Below, one piece after another: positions 58,524 to 64,000 of a stretch of 64,000 nucleotides of DNA. The translations under genes were made by a program, and so were the position numbers. The DNA comes from VRUE01 sp035693025 (GTDB taxonomy: Bacteria; Actinomycetota; Thermoleophilia; Solirubrobacterales; 70-9), in contig DASSHI010000025.1 of NCBI GenBank assembly GCA_035693025.1, positions 1 through 64,000 of the forward strand. The letters are read 5' to 3'. How positions within the stretch are numbered: the first letter of the stretch is position 1; the number at the start of each line of letters is the position of its first letter. Under the pieces are notes generated by a model. The model was not told the origin of the DNA. It ran no database searches and saw only the letters and a program-made list of their open reading frames with translations.

Positions 58524-59278
58524 GGCGTGGAGCGGGGCTCGCCGGCGCACTCTGCCTCCTCATCCTGCTCGGCGGCTGCGGCGGCGATTCTGATGGCGAT
58601 GGCGCGGGCGGGCGCCTCGTCGTGCTCGGCGCCTCCTCGCTGGCTGGCGCGGTGGGCGAATACGCGGAATCGTTCCCCGCTGCCGGGGTGAAGCCCTCCT
58701 TCGCCGGCTCCGACCAGCTGGCCGCGCAGATCCAGCAGGGCGTCAAGGCCGATGTCTTCGCTTCCGCCGACACCGAATACCCCGCCGAGCTCCACGAGGA
58801 AGGCCTGGTCGAGAAGCCGAGGGTCTTCGCCGCCAACGAACTCGTGATCGCGGTCCCCGAAGGCAGCGACGTCGCCAAGCTGAGCGATCTCGCCAAGCCC
58901 GGAGTCAAGCTCGTGATCGGCGACCCCGGCGTCCCCGTCGGCGACTACACCCGCACCGTCCTCGACCGCCTTCCCACCGCCGAACGCGAGGCGATCCTGG
59001 CCAACGTCCGCTCCGAAGAGACCGAGGTCAGCTCGGTGGTGGCCAAGCTCGAACAGGGCGCCGCCGACGCCGGCTTCGTCTACGTCACCGACGAGCAGGC
59101 AGCCGCGGGCCTACATGCGGTCCCGATCCCATCTGAGCTCCAGCCCGACGTCGCTTACGCGGCGGCCGTGGTCTCCTCCAGCAGCGACAAGCCGGCCGCC
59201 GAGGAATTCCTCGACGGCCTGGTCAGCGGCGAAGGCCAGGAAGACCTGCGGAGGGCGGGGTTCCTGCCGCCGCCGTGA
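58520..59278 (+). CDS. modA: molybdate ABC transporter substrate-binding lipoprotein
   Basis: A 252-residue periplasmic-type binding protein with a lipoprotein signal (LLILLGGC, Cys20). The ModA family pattern is seen: LVVLGASSLAGAV, FAGSDQLAAQIQQGVKADVF, ADTEYPAEL and PGVPVGDYTRTVLDR. It captures molybdate or tungstate outside the membrane. GTG 58520 overlaps the regulator stop; its own stop overlaps modB. Confidence 0.94.
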   Translation: MRRGAGLAGALCLLILLGGCGGDSDGDGAGGRLVVLGASSLAGAVGEYAESFPAAGVKPSFAGSDQLAAQIQQGVKADVFASADTEYPAELHEEGLVEKPRVFAANELVIAVPEGSDVAKLSDLAKPGVKLVIGDPGVPVGDYTRTVLDRLPTAEREAILANVRSEETEVSSVVAKLEQGAADAGFVYVTDEQAAAGLHAVPIPSELQPDVAYAAAVVSSSSDKPAAEEFLDGLVSGEGQEDLRRAGFLPPP

Positions 59279-60087
59279 GGCGCCCGTCGGCGTTCGCGGC
59301 GCTGGCGCTCTTCGCGGCGCTTCTCGCCATCGCGTTCCTGCTCGTTCCGGTCATCGCCGTCTTCGCCGACGTCGGCCTTGCGCGACTCGCCGATGCCCTC
59401 GGCGAGGAAAGCGCGCGGGAAGCGCTCTGGCTGAGTCTGAGGACGACGCTGATCGCGCTCGCCGTCGTCCTCTTCGTCGGCACGCCCGCCGCCTATCTGA
59501 TCGCCGAGCGCGACTTTCCCGGCCGCTCGCTGGTCCTCACCGCGATCGAGCTGCCGCTGGTGATGCCGCCCGCGGTCGCCGGGATCGCCCTGCTCGCGGC
59601 CTTCGGGCCCGACGGCATCTTCGGCCCGGCAATCGAGGGCGCCGGGATCGAACTCGTCTTCGAGACCGCCGGCGTCGTCGTCGCGCTCGTCTTCGTCTCG
59701 GCCCCGTTCTACCTGCGCGGGGCGATCGCCGCCTTCGCCGCGGTCGACGGGCGGCTGGGCGAGGCGGCGCGGACGCTCGGCGCCGGGCCGTTCCGCGTCT
59801 TCGCCTCGGTGGCGCTGCCGAGCGCCCGCGCCGGCCTCGCCTCCGGCGCCGCGCTGGCCTGGGGGCGGGCGCTGGGCGAGTTCGGCGCGACGCTGCTCTT
59901 CGCCGGCTCGCTGCAGGGAGTGACGCGGACGGCGCCGCTCGCGATCTTCTCCGAGTTCTCCGAACCGGGCGGGTTCGTCCCGGCGCTGGCGCTCTCAGCG
60001 GTGCTGATCCTCGTCTCCGCGGCGCTCCTGCTCGGGGTGAAGCTGCTCGGCGGCGAGCCCGGCCCGCAAGGGAGCCGGTCAAGGTGA
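59275..60087 (+). CDS. modB: molybdate ABC transporter permease
   Basis: A 270-residue permease with about six helices and the EAA loop EAARTLGAGPFRVFASVALP that contacts the ATPase. PLVMPPAVAGIALLAAFG and GRALGEFGATLLFAG are typical ModB sequences. GTG 59275 overlaps the modA stop; its stop overlaps modC. Confidence 0.94.
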   Translation: MRRPSAFAALALFAALLAIAFLLVPVIAVFADVGLARLADALGEESAREALWLSLRTTLIALAVVLFVGTPAAYLIAERDFPGRSLVLTAIELPLVMPPAVAGIALLAAFGPDGIFGPAIEGAGIELVFETAGVVVALVFVSAPFYLRGAIAAFAAVDGRLGEAARTLGAGPFRVFASVALPSARAGLASGAALAWGRALGEFGATLLFAGSLQGVTRTAPLAIFSEFSEPGGFVPALALSAVLILVSAALLLGVKLLGGEPGPQGSRSR

Positions 60088-61172
60088 GCTCCACGCCGCC
60101 GGCCTTAGAGACGCTGAGAGCGAACGTGACGACGCCGCTGCGCGGCTTCGAGCTGGATGCCGGGCTCGAGGCGCGTGGCGGCGAGCCGTTGGCGCTGGTC
60201 GGCCCATCCGGCGCCGGCAAGACGAGCCTGCTGCGGGCGATCGCCGGCCTGCTCTCGCCGCGCCGCGGGCGGATCGAGCTCGGCGCCGAGACCTGGCTCG
60301 ACACCGCGCGCCGTGTCGAGCTGCCGGCCGAGCGCCGCAGCTGCGGCCTCGTCTCCCAGGACTACGCCCTCTTCCCACGGATGAGCGTCGCCCGTAACGT
60401 CGCCTACGGCGCCGCCGGGGGCCGCGGCGCGCGGCGGGCCGCGGCGCTGGCGATGCTCGAGCGCTTCGGCGTAGCCCACCTGGCGGCGGCGCGGCCGCCG
60501 TCGCTCTCGGGTGGGGAGCGCCAGCGGGTCGCGCTGGCGCGGGCGCTGGCCGCCCGGCCGCGGGCGCTGATGCTCGACGAGCCGCTCTCGGCGCTCGACA
60601 GCACGACGCGGCGCCGGGCGGTCGGCGAGCTGCGAGCGGTCCTGGCCGAGCTTGGCGTCCCCGTCATCCTCGTCACCCACTCCTTCGAGGAGGCGGCGCT
60701 GCTGGCGCGCGCGGTAGCGATCGTCGATCGCGGCCGGATCGTCCAGCGCGGCGACGCCGCCGAGGTCTCCTCCCGTCCCGTCACGTCCTTCGTCGCCGAC
60801 TTCGCCGGCGCCGTCGTCCTCCACGGCGAGGCCGAGAGCGGCGATGACGGGTTGACGGTGGTCCGCCTTCGCGGCGGCGGCGCGGTGCGCGCTGTCGCGG
60901 AGGCCCGCGGGCCGGTCGCCGTCTGCGTCTACCCCTGGGAGATCTCGCTCGCGGCGCCCGGCGTGGCGCCCGAGGACTCGGTCCTCAATCGGGTCGAGGG
61001 CGAAGTCAGCTCGGTCACCGTCGTCGGCAACCGCGCCCGCGTCGGCGTCGCCCTCCCGCAGCCGCTGAGCGCCGAGGTCACCGCCGACTCGGCGCGGCGG
61101 CTCGGTCTGCGGCCGGGCCTGCGGGTGACGGCCGCCTGGAAGGCGTCGGCGACGCGCCTGGTCGGCGACTGA
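60084..61172 (+). CDS. modC: molybdate ABC transporter ATP-binding protein
   Basis: A 362-residue ATPase with Walker A GPSGAGKT, Q-loop SQDYALFPRM, signature LSGGERQR, Walker B ALMLDEP and H-loop VTHS. The C-terminus (about 290-362) carries a TOBE domain for feedback by molybdate (NRVEGEVSSVTVVGNRARV). GTG 60084 overlaps the modB stop (GTGA). Powers import of molybdate/tungstate for the formate dehydrogenase cofactor. Confidence 0.95.
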   Translation: MSSTPPALETLRANVTTPLRGFELDAGLEARGGEPLALVGPSGAGKTSLLRAIAGLLSPRRGRIELGAETWLDTARRVELPAERRSCGLVSQDYALFPRMSVARNVAYGAAGGRGARRAAALAMLERFGVAHLAAARPPSLSGGERQRVALARALAARPRALMLDEPLSALDSTTRRRAVGELRAVLAELGVPVILVTHSFEEAALLARAVAIVDRGRIVQRGDAAEVSSRPVTSFVADFAGAVVLHGEAESGDDGLTVVRLRGGGAVRAVAEARGPVAVCVYPWEISLAAPGVAPEDSVLNRVEGEVSSVTVVGNRARVGVALPQPLSAEVTADSARRLGLRPGLRVTAAWKASATRLVGD

Positions 61173-61220
61173 GCCGCGATGCGTTGCTCCCGCCATTCGA
61201 AGGCTGGGCGGCTCGCGAGC

Positions 61221-61835
61221 TCAACCGGGGGCGAGCAGAGCGGAGACACGGCGCAGGTCGGCCTCGTCGTTGACGTTGACGAGCATCCGCTCCGGGTCAC
61301 CGAAGCGCGAGAGCTCCCTTGTCCCCAAGAGGCGCGGCGAGAGCAATGCCACGGTCCGCCGCAGCGGCTCCTCGCGAGGGAGCGCGGCTTCCAGATCGGG
61401 AAGCAGCTCCGCGGCATAGCGGCCGAGGAGGGGCTGGGGACGATCGCCCGGCGCGGCGACCAGGAGCGGATCGCGAGCGTTCGCGAGGTGAGCGAGCAGC
61501 GCGGCCGGCACCAGCGGCATGTCGCAGGCGACCGCGACGACCGGCCGCCCGGCGGCGCGGCGCAGCGCGGCGACGATGCCGAGCAGCGGGTGCCGCGGCT
61601 CCTCTGCCTCGCGGACGATCTCGCAATCCAGCGGCGGCAGCGGGGTGCGCGGCTTGGCGACGACCACCGCCTCGATCCGAGCTGCCCGCAGCGCCGCCAG
61701 CGGGTGTTCGATCAGGGGCCGTCCCGCCAGCTCGACCGTCGCCTTGGCGCCGCCGAGGCGACGGCCGGCGCCCCCGGCGAGGACCGCGCCGAGCGCGGCC
61801 ACCGCCTCCGCCGACCCGGCTTCCCCCTCGTCCAT
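61221..61835 (-). CDS. mobA: molybdenum cofactor guanylyltransferase
   Basis: A 204-residue MobA-type nucleotidyltransferase with LAGGAGRRLGGAKATVEL and the VACDMPLVPAALL metal-binding region. It converts Mo-MPT to the MGD form needed by bis-MGD enzymes such as formate dehydrogenase. It converges on modC (48-bp gap, nothing recognisable) and is divergent from moeA (35-bp gap). Confidence 0.9.
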   Translation of the reverse strand: MDEGEAGSAEAVAALGAVLAGGAGRRLGGAKATVELAGRPLIEHPLAALRAARIEAVVVAKPRTPLPPLDCEIVREAEEPRHPLLGIVAALRRAAGRPVVAVACDMPLVPAALLAHLANARDPLLVAAPGDRPQPLLGRYAAELLPDLEAALPREEPLRRTVALLSPRLLGTRELSRFGDPERMLVNVNDEADLRRVSALLAPG

Positions 61836-61870
61836 GGCCGCGAGTGTGGCAGGCGGCGCCAGCGGGCAGT

Positions 61871-63121
61871 ATGTGGGGGCTGATGGACGCCGTCGCCGCG
61901 ATCGGGCTCGAGCAGGCGCAGGCGGCCGTGCTCGCAGAGGCGGCGCCGCTGCCGGCGGTGGCGGTTGCGCCGGGCGAGGCGCTGGGACTCCACCTGGCCG
62001 AGAACGTCGTCGCCACGGAGCCGCTCCAGGGCTTCGACAACTCGGCGATGGACGGCTTCGCGGTCAGGGCCGCCGACGTCGCCGAGGCCGGGCCCGGGGC
62101 AGCGACGACGCTGACGGTGATCGGCGAGTCGCGGGCCGGGCGACCGGCCACGGTCGCGGTCGGGCCGGGCGAGGCGGTGGCGATCTCGACCGGGGCCATG
62201 GTTCCAGCCGGCGCTGACGCGGTGGTGCGGATCGAGGACACCGCCGTCGTAACCGCCGGGGTCGCTGTCGAGGCTGCGGCCTCCCCGGGGCAGAACGTGC
62301 GCCGCGCCGGCGAGGACGTCGGCGCCGGCGAGGCCGTGCTGCGACGCGGCGACCGCCTGGGAGCCGCCGAGCTCGCCGTCCTCGCCGCGCTCGGCAAGGA
62401 GCGCGTCGGCATCCACCGGCGGCCCCGCGTCTCGATCGTCGTCAGCGGCGACGAGCTGGTCGCGGCGGGGGCGCCCGTGGCTCCGGGCGCCGTCCGCGAC
62501 TCGAACTCGCCGATGCTGGCGGCGCTGGTCGTCGAGGCCGGTGCCGAGCTGCAGGCGCTCGGTCACGCCGGCGACTCGCTGCAAGCGACGGCGGCGGCGA
62601 TCGAGCCGGCGCTGGAGGCCGACGTCGTGATCGTCTGCGGCGGCATCTCGGTCGGCGCCCACGACCATGTCAAGGGCGCATTCGAGCAGCTCGGCGTCGA
62701 GCGCCGCTTCTGGCGGGTGGCGCTGAAGCCGGGCGGGCCCACGTGGTTCGGCCGCCGCGGCGGGACCCTCGCCTTCGGGCTGCCCGGGAACCCGGTCTCC
62801 GCCTTCGTCACCTTCGTCCTCTTCGTCGCACCGGCACTGGCGGCGCTGGCCGGCGCCCGCCCGGAAGCGCGACGGCTCAGCGCCGTCCTTGCCGCCCCCT
62901 ACGAGAAGCGCAGCGGCCGGACCGAGGCGATCCGCTGCACGCTGGAGCCGACCGACCGCGGCTGCTGGCGGGCCGATCCACGCCCGCACCAGGGCTCCCA
63001 CGTGCTCAGCTCGCTCCTCGGCGCCGGCTGCCTGGCGCTGCTCCCCTCCCCCGCCCGGCGGGTCGCGGCCGGCGAGCGAGTGGAGGTAGTTCCGCTCGGC
63101 GGAGCTAGAGTCGGCCGATGA
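61871..63121 (+). CDS. moeA: molybdopterin molybdotransferase
   Basis: A 416-residue MoeA that inserts molybdate (or tungstate) into adenylated molybdopterin. The family landmarks are FDNSAMDGFAVRAAD, GAMVPAGADAVVRIEDT, CGGISVGAHDHVKGA and FGLPGNPVSAFVTF. ATG 61871 is annotated; a second ATG at 61883 with GGGGG nearby is an alternative start. Its stop overlaps the MoaD-MoaE fusion gene (ATGA). Confidence 0.95.
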   Translation: MWGLMDAVAAIGLEQAQAAVLAEAAPLPAVAVAPGEALGLHLAENVVATEPLQGFDNSAMDGFAVRAADVAEAGPGAATTLTVIGESRAGRPATVAVGPGEAVAISTGAMVPAGADAVVRIEDTAVVTAGVAVEAAASPGQNVRRAGEDVGAGEAVLRRGDRLGAAELAVLAALGKERVGIHRRPRVSIVVSGDELVAAGAPVAPGAVRDSNSPMLAALVVEAGAELQALGHAGDSLQATAAAIEPALEADVVIVCGGISVGAHDHVKGAFEQLGVERRFWRVALKPGGPTWFGRRGGTLAFGLPGNPVSAFVTFVLFVAPALAALAGARPEARRLSAVLAAPYEKRSGRTEAIRCTLEPTDRGCWRADPRPHQGSHVLSSLLGAGCLALLPSPARRVAAGERVEVVPLGGARVGR

Positions 63122-63798
63122 GAGTCTGCGTCCGCCTCTTCGCAATCCTGCGCGAGCGGGCCGGCCGCGACGCCGTCGAGGTCGAGCTGGAGGACGGCGC
63201 CACCGTTGCCGACGCGCTGCGGGCGCTGGCGCTGCGGCCGGAGCTCGAGGACGCGATCGCACGGCTGCCGGTGGGGATGGCGGTCAACCGCGCGTACGCG
63301 CGGCCCGAGACGACGCTGGTGGCCGGGGACGAGCTGGCGCTGATTCCGCCGATCAGCGGTGGCGACGTCGCCATTCACGTCGCGGTCCGCGACGAGCCGC
63401 TCGACCCCGGCGAGGTCTCGCGGCGCGTCGCCGACCCCGGCGCCGGCGCCGTCGTCACCTTCCACGGAGTCACCCGCGAGGTCGCGCGGCTCGACTACGA
63501 GGCCTACCGCGAGATGGCCGAGGAGCGGATCGCGGCGATCCTCGCCGAGTGCGCCGCTAGCCACGGCCTGCTCGGCGCCGCCGCCGAGCACCGGGTCGGC
63601 GCGGTCGCGCGCGGCGAGCCCGGCGTCATCGTCGCTGTCTCCGCGCCCCACCGCGAGGAAGCCTTCGCCGGGGCACGCGAGGCCATCGACCGGATCAAGG
63701 CCGAGGCGCCGATCTGGAAGCGCGAGGTCGCCGAGCCGGGCGGCGCGGGCAGCTGGGTCGAAGGCGAGCCGGTGCGCGGGCAGGATCGGAGCGGATGA
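63118..63798 (+). CDS. moaX: MoaD-MoaE fusion (molybdopterin synthase, MoaX-like)
   Basis: A 226-residue fusion of both molybdopterin synthase subunits. Residues 1-82 are MoaD with the sulfur-carrier Gly81-Gly82 (PPISGG) now internal. Residues 83-226 are MoaE with YREMAEERIAAI and a Lys-containing KAEAPIWKRE near the active site. MoaD must end in a free Gly-Gly to be thiocarboxylated, so post-translational cleavage after Gly82 is expected, as described for mycobacterial MoaX. ATGA overlaps with moeA and moaC. Confidence 0.92.
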   Translation: MRVCVRLFAILRERAGRDAVEVELEDGATVADALRALALRPELEDAIARLPVGMAVNRAYARPETTLVAGDELALIPPISGGDVAIHVAVRDEPLDPGEVSRRVADPGAGAVVTFHGVTREVARLDYEAYREMAEERIAAILAECAASHGLLGAAAEHRVGAVARGEPGVIVAVSAPHREEAFAGAREAIDRIKAEAPIWKREVAEPGGAGSWVEGEPVRGQDRSG

Positions 63799-64000
63799 AC
63801 GGGCTCAGCCACATCGGCGACGACGGCCGCGCGCGGATGGTCGACGTCGGCGCCAAGGAGCCGAGCGAGCGCCGCGCCCGCGCCCGCGCCCGCGTGCGGA
63901 TGTCGCCCGCGACGGCGCGCTTGGTCGAGAGCGGCGACGGCCCCAAGGGCGAGGTGCTCGGCGTCGCCCGCTTCGCCGGCGTCCAGGCGGCAAAGCAGAC
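63795..64000 (+). CDS. moaC: cyclic pyranopterin monophosphate synthase (partial, cut by window end)
   Basis: The first 68 residues of MoaC, with LSHIGDDGRARMVDVGAK and MSPATARLVESGDGPKG, which match the family N-terminus. MoaC makes cPMP, the first committed molybdopterin intermediate. ATG 63795 overlaps the moaX stop. The reading frame runs off the window. Confidence 0.9.
   Translation, partial: MNGLSHIGDDGRARMVDVGAKEPSERRARARARVRMSPATARLVESGDGPKGEVLGVARFAGVQAAKQ

Noticed and set aside
221..64000. Many long ORFs antisense or out of frame to the listed genes
   Set aside because: High GC content suppresses stop codons in shadow frames; these ORFs are Arg/Ala/Pro-rich low-complexity translations with no family features.

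Overview
The window is a contiguous, very GC-rich bacterial chromosome segment with dense operons. Genes in a run usually overlap by 4 bp (ATGA or GTGA), and GTG or TTG starts are common. The gene content (actinobacterial-type bc1-caa3 respiratory operon, F420/LLM-class oxidoreductases, SpoIIE/STAS partner-switch proteins, ECF42-type sigma factor with a DGPF partner, MoaD-MoaE fusion) points to an actinobacterium, probably class Thermoleophilia (Solirubrobacterales-like). The taxonomic call is inference. No IS element, integrase, phage gene, rRNA or CRISPR array was seen.

Layout. 1-5.2 kb: an operon for a gluconate 2-dehydrogenase subunit 3-like protein, a GMC flavoprotein, a membrane-anchored SDR and a GH15 glucosidase. 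5.2-6.4 kb: small zinc-ribbon ORFs and a Crp/Fnr-type regulator. 6.4-16.5 kb: a complete selenium island, with selD diverging from selA-selB-tRNA-Sec (selC), followed on the opposite strand by a formate dehydrogenase operon. Its catalytic subunit contains an in-frame TGA at codon 182 followed by a recognisable bacterial SECIS hairpin; fdhD lies just upstream. 16.5-26.6 kb: a TDT-type transporter, a SCO-TlpA fusion, ctaG, and an uninterrupted ctaC-ctaD-ctaE-unknown-qcrC-qcrA-qcrB operon for a caa3 oxidase/bc1 supercomplex. 26.7-34.6 kb: a patchy region of small stress proteins (CsbD, DJ-1/PfpI, DUF892, DUF6458), LLM oxidoreductases, NAPRT and four damaged genes (two single-base frameshifts, two with internal deletions). 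34.6-37 kb: LigD-like ligase and a sulfotransferase. 37-43.5 kb: a GAF-SpoIIE-kinase protein and STAS antagonist coupled to an Mnh/Mrp cation/proton antiporter operon. 43.5-50 kb: a carboxylate-oxidation operon (pyruvate-oxidase-like, FAD/Fe-S 2-hydroxyacid dehydrogenase, acetate-type transporter, oxalate decarboxylase). 50-58 kb: a PAS-GAF-SpoIIE sensor phosphatase, an SF2 helicase, an unknown repeat protein with a small partner, an SRPBCC protein and the ECF42/DGPF pair. 58-64 kb: a MerR-TOBE regulator, modABC, and molybdenum cofactor genes mobA, moeA, MoaD-MoaE fusion and moaC (cut by the window end).

How it fits together. The Mo uptake and cofactor genes, fdhD, the selenium genes and the Sec formate dehydrogenase together provide what a W/Mo-Se formate dehydrogenase needs, and oxalate decarboxylase would supply formate. 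Electrons could pass through the NrfD-type subunit to quinone and then the bc1-caa3 chain. A recurrent element, GTTT-N15..17-GGGTA(G/C), matches the SigB/SigF promoter consensus. It lies upstream of fdnG, ctaC, HAD, DJ-1, the 33-aa/DUF6458 pair, DUF892, and in weaker form fdhD, csbD, the 26688 gene, the 54428 gene and the pyruvate-oxidase gene. With the partner-switch phosphatase/kinase/STAS genes in the same window, this suggests an alternative-sigma regulon spanning stress proteins and respiration.
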